15,827 nucleotides of DNA, from contig JAFYIK010000078.1 in the NCBI GenBank assembly GCA_017538685.1, forward strand, positions 1-15,827, read 5' to 3'. Shown here piece after piece: positions 6,941 to 14,658 of this stretch. The stretch's first letter is position 1. Each line of letters begins with the position of its first letter. This stretch comes from Bacteroidales bacterium. GTDB taxonomy: Bacteria > Bacteroidota > Bacteroidia > Bacteroidales > UBA932. A program made the position numbers and the translations under genes. The notes under the pieces were generated by a model. The model had not been told where the DNA came from, made no database searches, and was given only the letters and a program-made list of their open reading frames with translations.

Positions 6941-8366
6941 ACTTCACTATTCCTTCGTCCGGGTAGAACCAGACATTTAACAATCCTTCGTAGTCTGCCA
7001 GTTCCCATCTGCCGCCGAAGGAGATCGGCCAGCAGTTGTCGTAGGCGCCAATGCGCTGGGGAATCATAAGGGTACAACCGAAGTAAATCCTGGTGTTGTT
7101 TTCAGAGGCCAGCTGGAAGCAATCTCCCTGCCGGTAGTCCTTAATGGTGGCGAGGAACTCTCCGGGAAGAGTCTCCGTCATAACTATCCATCGCCCGTCT
7201 TCTTCATTTGCGGGAAAAAAGGCCAGACGCCAGCCGGCCCGGGCGCCCATTTGGGCGTTCGAGAATCGCATTTCTCCGCCTTCTTCCCAATCCACAGCCT
7301 TCAATATGAATTCATATTCCTCGGAGGCAAATTCCGGATTCTCTATTGTGAGGGTCTGGGCATACTGCTTTCCGGAAACGTATTCTCCTCCCTCGCAGTT
7401 GAAGCGGAACGTCTTTCCGGATTCGAGGATTACGACCACCTTCAGCTCTCTGACAGTCTGGGGCGGGAAGAGCAGCGAGGCCACCGACGAGAAGCCCTCG
7501 CCGGCTACCATAATTGGACGGAAGAACAGGTCTTCCGCCCTGCCTGACGCCGCGCCCACCGACATCTTGTCCAGATCCACCGATGCGGCGGGAGCGATGC
7601 CTGAAATAAGAACGTCCTTAATCATCTCACCGGCCTTATTGTCCAGGGTGAGCACCAATTTGCTCATTTTGTGCGAGAACTGAAGCGGCACTCCGCCGTC
7701 CAGAGGACCGGCCTCCGCAGAAGCGATAAGAAGGTCGCCTGCCGAATAGTCCGCAGCTTCCCGCTGGTCTGCTTTCACCTCGAACTTGAAAGACGTGGTC
7801 TTGAGTTCGGGGTTATAGGGATAATAGGCGGTGAACTTGGTCTTGCCCGTCTTGCCGGCAGCGAAAAAGAGGGCTTTCTCAGCCGTCAGTTTTCCATCTT
7901 TCCAGGTGAGTTTTTCGTTGGTAAGGTTCATCGGAGCTCCAGCGAACAGGCCTATCATATCGCCGTCTTTGAACCCAGAGTTCTCCGAGCCGGATTCCGC
8001 GAAAGCGATGGCGAGGTCGAGCGCGCCCTGAGTCACCGTCAGCTGCACCGGGTCAGCCCCGGCGGCTTTCACGGTCACCACGCTGGAGCGCGGCGTGCCG
8101 GTGACGTTCGGCGCGGCGGAGAAGACTATCTCATAGCTTCCGGGCTTGCCATTATCCGGCTTTGCGGACAGCCAACTATCCACGATTTGGAGACTCCACG
8201 TGCTTGGAACATCCAGTTGCAGGCTCGCTTCTCCTCCTTCTTCCGGGATGGTCACTTCTTTGGCTTCCATATTGATGACGAGTTTTTCGTCGTCACCGCA
8301 CGAAACCGCTCCGAAGACAACCATAGCGAGAAGCGCCGCCGCTTTGAACAGAATCGGTTTTTTCAT
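6927..8366 (-). CDS. BACON and fimbrillin-like lipoprotein
   Basis: The product has 479 residues. The signal peptide ends in GAVSC with Cys23, followed by GDDEK, an acidic run like the surface lipoprotein export signals of Bacteroidetes. Residues 28-115 form a BACON domain (EVTIPEEGGEASLQLDV, TWSLQ, a VTVKA strand and the terminal LTVTQG). Residues 117-345 are fimbrillin-like: FKDGDMIGLFAGAPMNLTN, FTAYYPYNPEL, VKADQREAADYSAGDLLIASA, LQFSHKMSKLVLTL and LLFPPQT. The end (about 375-470) resembles a single SusE/F-type module (WRLAFFPANEEDGRWIVMTETLPGEF). It is the first of the three lipoprotein genes. Only 14 bp separate it from the HAD gene upstream, and I see no promoter there. BACON domains are thought to bind mucin or carbohydrate, which would suit a surface adhesin. 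Order and domain content differ from the two downstream paralogue-like genes. Confidence 0.84.
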   Translation of the reverse strand: MKKPILFKAAALLAMVVFGAVSCGDDEKLVINMEAKEVTIPEEGGEASLQLDVPSTWSLQIVDSWLSAKPDNGKPGSYEIVFSAAPNVTGTPRSSVVTVKAAGADPVQLTVTQGALDLAIAFAESGSENSGFKDGDMIGLFAGAPMNLTNEKLTWKDGKLTAEKALFFAAGKTGKTKFTAYYPYNPELKTTSFKFEVKADQREAADYSAGDLLIASAEAGPLDGGVPLQFSHKMSKLVLTLDNKAGEMIKDVLISGIAPAASVDLDKMSVGAASGRAEDLFFRPIMVAGEGFSSVASLLFPPQTVRELKVVVILESGKTFRFNCEGGEYVSGKQYAQTLTIENPEFASEEYEFILKAVDWEEGGEMRFSNAQMGARAGWRLAFFPANEEDGRWIVMTETLPGEFLATIKDYRQGDCFQLASENNTRIYFGCTLMIPQRIGAYDNCWPISFGGRWELADYEGLLNVWFYPDEGIVKYETL

Positions 8367-8380
8367 ATAAGGTCAATCAC

Positions 8381-9013
8381 TTATCTAGGTATAAAGGTCA
8401 TACCGACGGACTCGCAGCCGCCGTCGGTGTCTGGGCGGTCGCCGACCAGGGCGCAGCGCGCGGGGTCGGCGCCGAGCGACGCGCAGGCGGCGCGGAACAC
8501 GTCCGGGCAAGGTTTGAAGCCCCCGAGGGAGGGAGCGTCCAGCAGGGCGTCGAAGGCCGCCGGATTCCCTCCGAGGGCTGCAAACTTCTCCCGGACGCAG
8601 TCATAGTCGGAAAGAATCGCGATCTTGCACCCGGCTGCCTTGAACATACGGGCTTTTGCCAGCACTTCTTCGTCCAGCGAATAATGGGTTTTCAGCGCAT
8701 AGGCCATCTCCGACATAAACCATTCGTAGTACCAGGCGCGCACGGCCTCGGGCGTTATTTTCGCCCGGAGGGCTATCCCGATGAACAGGTCTTCGAGCCC
8801 CGCTTTGTGGCCGGCGAAAAGGCGGCGGACCTTCCGCTCGTATGCCATCAGCCGAAGGCACATCAGAGGCATCCTGGGTCCGCCCGCACGCAGCCGGCCG
8901 CGGCATAGCGCAGCCCATATCATACGCGCTTTAAGGCCCCTTTTATTGTAAAGGGTGCCGTCGAGGTCGAAAAACACGACCTCGAACATCCCCGTATTAA
9001 CTCCTGATGCCAC
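8381..9013 (-). CDS. HAD-superfamily hydrolase
   Basis: The product has 210 residues. All four HAD motifs are present: FFDLDGTLYN (nucleophile Asp16, acid/base Asp18), ILSDYD (Ser135), a Lys in GGFKPCPDVF (Lys167) and GDRPDTDGGC (191-200). A helical cap of about 85 residues lies between motifs I and II, as in subclass I phosphatases of the YjjG/GS1-like type. The substrate cannot be told from sequence. The longest start overlaps the end of the mutase gene by 17 bp. Met9 (8989) gives a more typical short lead-in (MFEVVFFDLDGT) and would begin 7 bp after that stop, so it is an equally good start. Its position after the sugar-phosphate mutase suggests a phosphatase acting on a sugar phosphate or nucleotide, but this is inference. 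Confidence 0.9.
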   Translation of the reverse strand: MASGVNTGMFEVVFFDLDGTLYNKRGLKARMIWAALCRGRLRAGGPRMPLMCLRLMAYERKVRRLFAGHKAGLEDLFIGIALRAKITPEAVRAWYYEWFMSEMAYALKTHYSLDEEVLAKARMFKAAGCKIAILSDYDCVREKFAALGGNPAAFDALLDAPSLGGFKPCPDVFRAACASLGADPARCALVGDRPDTDGGCESVGMTFIPR

Positions 9014-10364
9014 CGAACTGATTTACGAGTATGTCGCTGACTTCCGCGATACGGGCCTGCAGTTCCTGCTGGGTCGTTGCCTCGCAGATGAATCTCAGAT
9101 AAGGCTCCGTGTTCGAAGGGCGGACATTGAACCACCAGGTCGGGTACTCCAGACGGAATCCGTCGAAGTCCATAAACTTCTCGGGCTCTCCCAGCTCTGC
9201 GCGGAAATGATCGCACACGGCTTTCATCGCGCCGGCTTTGTCTTCCAGCCTGAAATTGATCTCGCCTGAATTCTCATATCCGGCGATCTCGGCAATCTGC
9301 TGGCTGAAGGTCTTGCCCTCTTTCTTCAGGGCGGCGACTATGCGCAGGACTATCATCGAAGCGAGAAGTCCGCTGTCCGAGTAGAAGAAATCCTTGAAGT
9401 AATAGTGGCCCGCCAGTTCGCCTCCCCAGAGGCCGTCGATCTCGCGGAGCTTCGGAGCGGCGAAGGCGCGGCCCACCCTCCAGGTGTGCACGTCCGCATT
9501 ATACTTCGCCAGGTATTCGGCCACAGCCTTCGAGCTGCGGATCTCCTGCAGCACGAGCGGATTCTTCGCGCCGCGCTCGTCGCAGAAGTACTTCGCCATC
9601 ATAGCGATCACGAGGTCGGGAGCCACGAAATCACCTTTCTCGTCCACGAACATCACGCGGTCTGCATCGCCGTCGTAGATGACGCCCACGTCCGCCTTCA
9701 CCTTCTTCACCAGCTGCCTCAGCGGCTCCACGTTCTTCGGCACGAGCGGATTCGGCTCGTGGTTCGGGAAGCGGCCGTCCAGCGTATCGAAAAGATAATG
9801 GGGCTTCTCGCCGTAGATCTCCTTCGCGAAGAGGTTGGACATACCGTTCGAGAGGTCGAACGCGATATTGAGGTCGCTATAGTCCCCTTTGTACTTCAAC
9901 ATAAAGTTGATATAGTCTTCGTGGATGTCTTTCTGGTACACGGTTCCGCGCTTCGCGGCGATGGGGGTCTCGCGGCCCTCTTCGATCCACTCCTTGATCT
10001 GGCCCAGGCCGGCGTCGTAGCCCACCGGCAGCGCGTTCTCGCGGGAGACTTTCATTCCGTTGTACTCGGCCGGGTTGTGCGACGCCGTGATCTGCACGGA
10101 AGCGTTGAAGCCGTAGTTGGCCGTGGCGAAATAGACCATAGGCGTGCTGCTCAGGCCGATGTCGTAGACGTCCGCGCCCGCGTCGGTTATGCCCTTGATG
10201 AGGTTATCGTGGATCTCGTCCGAAGAAGTGCGGCAGTCGCGGCCCACGAGGACCTTGTCCGTCTTCAGGAGTGAAGGAAGAAAATATCCCACCTTGTAGG
10301 CTGTGGTTTTGTCGAAGTCGACTCCGTAGATACCACGGATATCGTATGCGTGAAATGCTCCCAT
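8997..10364 (-). CDS. manB: Phosphomannomutase/phosphoglucomutase
   Basis: This enzyme interconverts the 1- and 6-phosphates of mannose or glucose through a phosphoserine intermediate, supplying precursors for lipopolysaccharide, capsule and glycosylation. The product has 455 residues, normal for the ManB/AlgC-type family. Visible motifs are YDIRG at the N-terminus, the active-site loop TASHNP (93-98, Ser95), the metal-binding loop DGDADR (231-236), the sugar-binding GGELAGHYYF (314-323) and the phosphate-binding RPSNTEPYLR (415-424). The GELAGH form resembles the GEMSGH signature of dual-specificity PMM/PGM enzymes rather than the GEESGG form of strict phosphoglucomutases. It starts 7 bp after def and overlaps the HAD gene if the longer HAD start is used. 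The symbol manB is by family; glucose specificity is not excluded. Confidence 0.93.
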   Translation of the reverse strand: MGAFHAYDIRGIYGVDFDKTTAYKVGYFLPSLLKTDKVLVGRDCRTSSDEIHDNLIKGITDAGADVYDIGLSSTPMVYFATANYGFNASVQITASHNPAEYNGMKVSRENALPVGYDAGLGQIKEWIEEGRETPIAAKRGTVYQKDIHEDYINFMLKYKGDYSDLNIAFDLSNGMSNLFAKEIYGEKPHYLFDTLDGRFPNHEPNPLVPKNVEPLRQLVKKVKADVGVIYDGDADRVMFVDEKGDFVAPDLVIAMMAKYFCDERGAKNPLVLQEIRSSKAVAEYLAKYNADVHTWRVGRAFAAPKLREIDGLWGGELAGHYYFKDFFYSDSGLLASMIVLRIVAALKKEGKTFSQQIAEIAGYENSGEINFRLEDKAGAMKAVCDHFRAELGEPEKFMDFDGFRLEYPTWWFNVRPSNTEPYLRFICEATTQQELQARIAEVSDILVNQFGGIRS

Positions 10365-10371
10365 TGTTGTG

Positions 10372-10926
10372 TTATTTAATTCGTGATTTGTAATGTGTCG
10401 AAACTTTGCCCTTCGCGATTCCGATAAGCTTGCTCGAAAGCATCTTGCGGCGGATGGGCGGAACGAGGTCCGTGAACAGCACGCCGTCCAGGTGGCTCAT
10501 TTCGTGCTGTATCATACGGGCGCCGAATTTGTCGAAGGTCTCCTTGACTTTCTTCAGGTCTTCGTCGTAGTATTCTATAGTGATTGTCTCCGGGCGTACG
10601 ACGTCCGAATAGATTCCGGGCACGCTGAGACAACCCTCGGAATACTCGCATTTCTTTTCGGATTCTTCCAGCACGACCGGATTGATGAGCGTGCGCTTGA
10701 AGCCCTTCAGGTAGGGGAAAGTGTCCGCGACTTCGTCGCCGTCCACTATCAGCACCCTCTTGGACACCCCGATCTGGGGCGCCGCAAGGCCGCAGCCTTC
10801 GCTCACTTTAAGCGTGTCTTTCAAATCCTGCACGAGGGCCGCGATGCCCTCTTTGTCGGAAAGGTCCACCGGCTCCGCCTTGCGGCGCAGCACCTCGGAA
10901 CCATATAGGTAAATAGGTTGTATCAT
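10372..10926 (-). CDS. def: Peptide deformylase
   Basis: This enzyme removes the N-formyl group from nascent proteins. The product has 184 residues, and all three family motifs are present: GCGLAAPQIG (44-53), EGCLS (97-101, metal-ligand Cys99) and QHEMSHLDG (140-148, with ligands His141 and His145 and catalytic Glu142). The metal ligands and catalytic residue are intact. The residue before the second His is Ser, where Asp is nearly always found (HEMDH, HEFDH, HEIDH). The start codon overlaps the ruvX stop in an ATGA (4 bp), indicating translational coupling. The pairing with ruvX upstream is common in Bacteroidetes. Confidence 0.96.
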   Translation of the reverse strand: MIQPIYLYGSEVLRRKAEPVDLSDKEGIAALVQDLKDTLKVSEGCGLAAPQIGVSKRVLIVDGDEVADTFPYLKGFKRTLINPVVLEESEKKCEYSEGCLSVPGIYSDVVRPETITIEYYDEDLKKVKETFDKFGARMIQHEMSHLDGVLFTDLVPPIRRKMLSSKLIGIAKGKVSTHYKSRIK

Positions 10927-11336
10927 TTCTTTTTATCCAGATAACTTTGAAGGATTATCGCCGCGCTGATCTTGTCTACCTCCTTTTTGTCGCGCCTTCT
11001 GGACGCCTTCATACCTCCGTCTATCATCGCCCTGTGCGCCAGCACCGAGGTGAAGCGTTCGTCTTCGCGCACTATCGGCACTCCGGGGAAAGCCTTCTCG
11101 AGTTTCGCGATGAAAGCCTCGACCTCCGGAGCGGTCTGTGCCGGCTCGCCGCTCAGGTTAAGAGGCCACCCGATTACAATCTTCACGATGGTCTCGGAGG
11201 CGGAGTATTTTTGGAGATATTCTATTATCTTTGCAGACGGCAATGTCTCCAGGGCAGAAGCGAATATCTGCAGGGGATCGCTCACAGCAAGGCCCGTGCG
11301 CGCGCTCCCGTAGTCTATTCCTATTATTCTGTCCAT
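10923..11336 (-). CDS. ruvX: Putative pre-16S rRNA nuclease / Holliday junction resolvase RuvX (YqgF)
   Basis: YqgF/RuvX is an RNase H-fold nuclease that trims the 5' end of 16S rRNA; resolution of Holliday junctions has also been proposed. The product has 137 residues, the usual size. It carries GIDYGSARTGLAVSD (Asp8), IVIGWPLNLSGE, DERFTS (92-97, Glu93) and a C-terminal VDKISAAIILQSYL with Asp121, which supply the expected acidic active-site residues. It is the first gene of a minus-strand series and diverges from the M23 peptidase gene with 24 bp between starts. A promoter candidate at 11343-11372 would give a nearly leaderless transcript. Confidence 0.95.
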   Translation of the reverse strand: MDRIIGIDYGSARTGLAVSDPLQIFASALETLPSAKIIEYLQKYSASETIVKIVIGWPLNLSGEPAQTAPEVEAFIAKLEKAFPGVPIVREDERFTSVLAHRAMIDGGMKASRRRDKKEVDKISAAIILQSYLDKKK

Positions 11337-11342
11337 ATTGCG

Positions 11343-11372
11343 TAAAATTAATCAAAAAGAATGGGAAGACAA
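11343..11372 (-). promoter_or_regulatory. Candidate promoter for the ruvX-def-mutase-HAD-lipoprotein series
   Basis: On the minus strand a TTG (11372-11370) is followed after exactly 19 bp by TAATTTTA (11350-11343), one mismatch from TAnnTTTG. The box ends 6 nt before the ruvX ATG, so the leader would be very short. The -33 element lies inside the start of the divergent M23 gene. Confidence 0.4.
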
Positions 11373-12203
11373 AATAAGATTAAGCGCTACCGCCTCACCC
11401 TGACCAACGACGAAACGCACGAGAAGGTGTATTCGTTCCTGGTTACCCGCGTGGGATTCCTGGTAGCCGTGGTTCTCAGCCTCTGCTCGCTGGTGGGAGG
11501 CATCTATGCCTTGGTGGTCTTCACCCCTCTGAGGCACACCGTGCCGGGCTATCCGGATGCCAACTTCCGCCGTCAGGCGATCAAGAACGCCATCAAGATC
11601 GACTCTCTCGAGACTGCGATGACCCGCTGGCAGATGTACTCCGAGAACCTCTCGAGGGTGCTTGCCGGCGAACAGACTCTCATTCTGGACAGCATCATAA
11701 AAGACAACAGCGCCAATTACCTCCAGCGCGAGAACGAAGCGTATCTGAAAGCACGCGACTCCGTGCTGAGGGCGAAGGTGAACAAAGAAGAAGCCTACGG
11801 CGTGTCGGCGGGCGCGAAACGCCACCTCCCCATCGAGGGCGTGCATTTCTTCACCCCGCTGAAGGGTGTTATCTCCAACGGCTACGATATGGCCTCTCAC
11901 CCCGCAGTGGACATCACCGCCCCGAAGAACAGCGTCATCAAGGCCATCCTGGACGGATCGGTGGTCTCGGCCGGCTGGAGCGACGAATATGGATACACCA
12001 TCACGATCCAGCACGAAGGCGACATCCTCAGCACTTATAAACACAACAGCAAGCTTCTGAAGAAGCAGGGCGACAAAGTCACGGCCGGCACCCCCATAGC
12101 CCAGGTGGGCAACACGGGTTCGCTGACCACCGGAGCGCACCTCCATTTCGAGCTCTGGTATAAGGGCGAAGCGATCGACCCGACCAAATACATTTCGTTC
12201 TGA
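11361..12203 (+). CDS. Membrane-anchored M23-family (LytM) peptidase
   Basis: This is a putative peptidoglycan endopeptidase of the cell envelope. The product has 280 residues: a basic cytoplasmic N-terminus (MGRQNKIKRYR), one membrane segment at about 31-54, a helical linker (about 65-140) and a C-terminal M23 domain (about 160-275). Zinc and catalytic positions are kept: HPAVD (His180, Asp184), His228 in STYKHNS, and HLHFE (260-264). It is therefore probably active rather than a degenerate activator such as EnvC. The linker matches those of Bacteroidetes MepM/NlpD-like proteins. It is the first gene of the operon with dxr, rseP and the DUF4837 gene; its stop overlaps the dxr start in TGATG. 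The ruvX gene diverges 24 bp upstream. Confidence 0.93.
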   Translation: MGRQNKIKRYRLTLTNDETHEKVYSFLVTRVGFLVAVVLSLCSLVGGIYALVVFTPLRHTVPGYPDANFRRQAIKNAIKIDSLETAMTRWQMYSENLSRVLAGEQTLILDSIIKDNSANYLQRENEAYLKARDSVLRAKVNKEEAYGVSAGAKRHLPIEGVHFFTPLKGVISNGYDMASHPAVDITAPKNSVIKAILDGSVVSAGWSDEYGYTITIQHEGDILSTYKHNSKLLKKQGDKVTAGTPIAQVGNTGSLTTGAHLHFELWYKGEAIDPTKYISF

Positions 12204-13357
12204 TGGCCTCCAGACGCAGAATAGCCATACTCGGATCCACCGGCTCGATCGGCACGCAGGCGCTTGACGTGATCAGGCGTCACCCGGACCTGTTCGAGGT
12301 CCAGTTGATCAGCGCTTACAAGAGCATAGATCTGCTTTGCGAGCAGGCCCGTGAGTTCGACGTGAACAATGTGGTCGTCTGCGACGAGAGCCTCTATTCA
12401 GATCTCGCGGGACGTCTGGCGGACACCGATTCGAAGGTTTTCGCCGGCACGGACAGTCTCTGCGAACTCGTTCGAAGCGCGGATGTGGACATAGTGGTCG
12501 GCGCGATGGTGGGATTCAGCGGCCTGCGGCCGACTCTGGCGGCTCTCGAGGCCGGCAAGGTCGTAGCCCTTGCCAACAAAGAGACGCTGGTTGCCGCAGG
12601 CGCGGTGGTCACCAGGACTATGCGCGAGCACAATGCCGTGATCCTGCCCGTGGACAGCGAGCATTCCGCCATTTTCCAGTGCCTTCTCGCAGCGCAGGGC
12701 AATGAACTCAAGCGCATCCATCTAACGGCATCAGGCGGGCCTTTCCGCACCTGGCCGCGCGAGAAGATCGCCGCCGCCACTGCAGCGGATGCCCTGAAGC
12801 ACCCGAACTGGGATATGGGCGCGAAAGTCACCATCGACTCCGCCACTATGATGAACAAGGGCTTCGAACTCATCGAGGCCTGCTGGCTTTTCGACGTCAC
12901 GCCGGATATGGTTAATGTCCTCGTGCACCCGGAGTCCATCATCCACTCTATGGTGGAGTTTGAAGACAACGCGATTATCGCCCAGCTGGGTTGCCCGGAT
13001 ATGCGCGAGCCGATAGGTTTTGCTCTTTCCTTCCCTGCCAGATTGTCAGTCGGCAATAAGCAGATAGATTTCGCGCAACTGGCCGATCTGCATTTCGAGG
13101 CCCCCGATTCTTCGCGTTTTCCCAACCTGGAACTCGCCAGGGAGGCTTTCAAACGCGGTGGAAACATCCCCTGCGTGCTGAACGCGGCGAACGAAGTGGC
13201 AGTGCGCGCCTTCCTCGAAGGCAGGATTTCTTTCTACGGCATCACCGACCTTATTGAAAAGTGTCTGGACGGTGCGACTTTTGCAGCTGATCCCTCGGCC
13301 GGCGACATCTTCGCCACTCACGAAGAAACCATCCGCCGCGCCAAAGAATTACTCTAA
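12203..13357 (+). CDS. dxr: 1-deoxy-D-xylulose-5-phosphate reductoisomerase
   Basis: Dxr converts 1-deoxyxylulose 5-phosphate to 2-C-methylerythritol 4-phosphate with NADPH, the committed step of the MEP isoprenoid pathway, and is the target of fosmidomycin. The product has 384 residues, full length. Motifs are the NADPH loop GSTGSIG (11-17), LANKETLV (123-130), the metal ligands in PVDSEHSAIFQ (Asp151, Glu153), TASGGPFR (175-182), HPNWDMG (200-206), IDSATMMNKG (211-220) and VLNAANEVAV (325-334). The start overlaps the stop of the M23 gene by one base. MEP products feed both MiaA (dimethylallyl diphosphate) and undecaprenyl phosphate for the cell wall, a metabolic link to neighbours at both ends of the window. 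Confidence 0.98.
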   Translation: MASRRRIAILGSTGSIGTQALDVIRRHPDLFEVQLISAYKSIDLLCEQAREFDVNNVVVCDESLYSDLAGRLADTDSKVFAGTDSLCELVRSADVDIVVGAMVGFSGLRPTLAALEAGKVVALANKETLVAAGAVVTRTMREHNAVILPVDSEHSAIFQCLLAAQGNELKRIHLTASGGPFRTWPREKIAAATAADALKHPNWDMGAKVTIDSATMMNKGFELIEACWLFDVTPDMVNVLVHPESIIHSMVEFEDNAIIAQLGCPDMREPIGFALSFPARLSVGNKQIDFAQLADLHFEAPDSSRFPNLELAREAFKRGGNIPCVLNAANEVAVRAFLEGRISFYGITDLIEKCLDGATFAADPSAGDIFATHEETIRRAKELL

Positions 13358-13362
13358 CTGTT

Positions 13363-14658
13363 ATGGTTGCGCTGTTCAAGGCTCTGCAAGTGATACTTGC
13401 ACTGTCCATCCTCATCATAGTCCACGAATTCGGACATTTCCTTTTCGCGAAGCTTTTCGGCATCAGGGTCGAGAAGTTCTACCTGTTTTTCGACGTTGGC
13501 GGCAAGGCGCTCCTGCGCTTCCGCATCGGCGAGACGGAGTTCGGCATAGGCTGGCTGCCTTTCGGCGGCTACTGCAAGATTGCCGGTATGGTCGACGAAT
13601 CAGTGGATATGGCCCAGCTAAAGCGTGACCCCCAGCCGTGGGAGTTCCGCACGCATCCGGCGTGGCAGAGGCTGCTCGTGCTTGCGGGAGGCGTGCTGTT
13701 CAACTTCATCTTCGCCGTGATTATGTACAGCGTGATCTGCGGCATATGGGGCACGGCCTACATCAGCAACCAGGATTCGGCGGTCTACCCCAACGATCTG
13801 GCGCGCGAAATGGGCTTCCTGCCGGGCGACCGTATCCTCAAGCTGGACGACTATGTCCCCGAAGATTTCGGAATGCTCCAGGCGGATCTGGCGCGAAGGG
13901 AAGTCCGCTGCGCCACCGTGCTGCGCGGGCAGGACACCGTAAGGCTCTATATCGACCAGTCGATGATAGGCGAGGTGCTGAATTCTCCGCTGATGTTCGA
14001 CCTCGCGATGCCGTTCGTCGTGGATTCGGTGGCTTCCTCCACTAACGCTGGTGTGCTCGCGAAGGGCGACGAGGTGCTTCGGATCGACGGGCGCGACGCC
14101 CGTTACCTGCAGGACGCCTCCCCCATTCTGGCGGAACACGCCGGGCAGACGGTGAGCGCTATGGTCCGCAGGGGCTGCGTCATCTCCGAGGTGCCGCTGC
14201 AGGTGGACACGGCCGGCCGGCTAGGCATCCTGCTGACCCCTCCGGTGGTGAAGCGGCAGAGCTACGACGGGCTGGATGCCATCCCGGCCGGCCTACGCAA
14301 AACCGGAGCCACCATCAAAGGCTATCTGAGCGACCTCAAGATGGTGTTCAAGCCTTCCACGGGAGCCTATAAGTCGGTGGGCAGCTTCATCGCCATCGGC
14401 CAGGTGTTCCCCAAGAAATGGGACTGGTACCAGTTCATCAACATCCTGGCGCTGCTCTCCATTATGCTCGGCGTGGTGAATCTCATCCCCATTCCGGGCC
14501 TGGACGGCGGACATATAGTGTTCACTATTTATGAAATGATCACCGGCCGCAAGCCTTCGGACAAGTTCCTTTACATTATGCAGTTGATAGGTATGGTGCT
14601 TATCTTCGGGCTTATGTTTCTGGCTTTCGGCAACGATATAATGCGATTGATACGATGA
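13363..14658 (+). CDS. rseP: RIP metalloprotease RseP (site-2 protease)
   Basis: This is an intramembrane zinc protease that cleaves membrane-bound anti-sigma factors and leftover signal peptides. The product has 431 residues. The zinc motif HEFGH (21-25) lies in the first membrane segment, and the second ligand is in NLIPIPGLDGGH (373-384, Asp381). Further features are the membrane segment at about 104-126, two PDZ-like regions (about 140-205 and 210-292, with FLPGDRILKLDD and LAKGDEVLRIDG) and C-terminal membrane segments at about 358-378 and 403-422. It begins 5 bp after dxr, an arrangement shared by many bacteria, and its end overlaps the start of the DUF4837 gene in ATGA. In Bacteroidetes the natural substrates are not well defined. 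Confidence 0.97.
   Translation: MVALFKALQVILALSILIIVHEFGHFLFAKLFGIRVEKFYLFFDVGGKALLRFRIGETEFGIGWLPFGGYCKIAGMVDESVDMAQLKRDPQPWEFRTHPAWQRLLVLAGGVLFNFIFAVIMYSVICGIWGTAYISNQDSAVYPNDLAREMGFLPGDRILKLDDYVPEDFGMLQADLARREVRCATVLRGQDTVRLYIDQSMIGEVLNSPLMFDLAMPFVVDSVASSTNAGVLAKGDEVLRIDGRDARYLQDASPILAEHAGQTVSAMVRRGCVISEVPLQVDTAGRLGILLTPPVVKRQSYDGLDAIPAGLRKTGATIKGYLSDLKMVFKPSTGAYKSVGSFIAIGQVFPKKWDWYQFINILALLSIMLGVVNLIPIPGLDGGHIVFTIYEMITGRKPSDKFLYIMQLIGMVLIFGLMFLAFGNDIMRLIR

Noticed and set aside
1706..8366. Classical FimA/Mfa1 pilus operon
   Set aside because: No short major fimbrillin or anchor-sized partner is present and all three proteins carry long extra modules, so pilus assembly cannot be claimed.
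7671..8606. Plus-strand open frame of 311 codons spanning the lipoprotein and HAD genes
   Set aside because: It is antisense to two well-supported genes and crosses their junction; no domain is visible.
11352..12146. Minus-strand open frame of 264 codons opposite the M23 peptidase
   Set aside because: The plus frame has the zinc ligands and HLHFE motif. The reverse frame is a compositional shadow.
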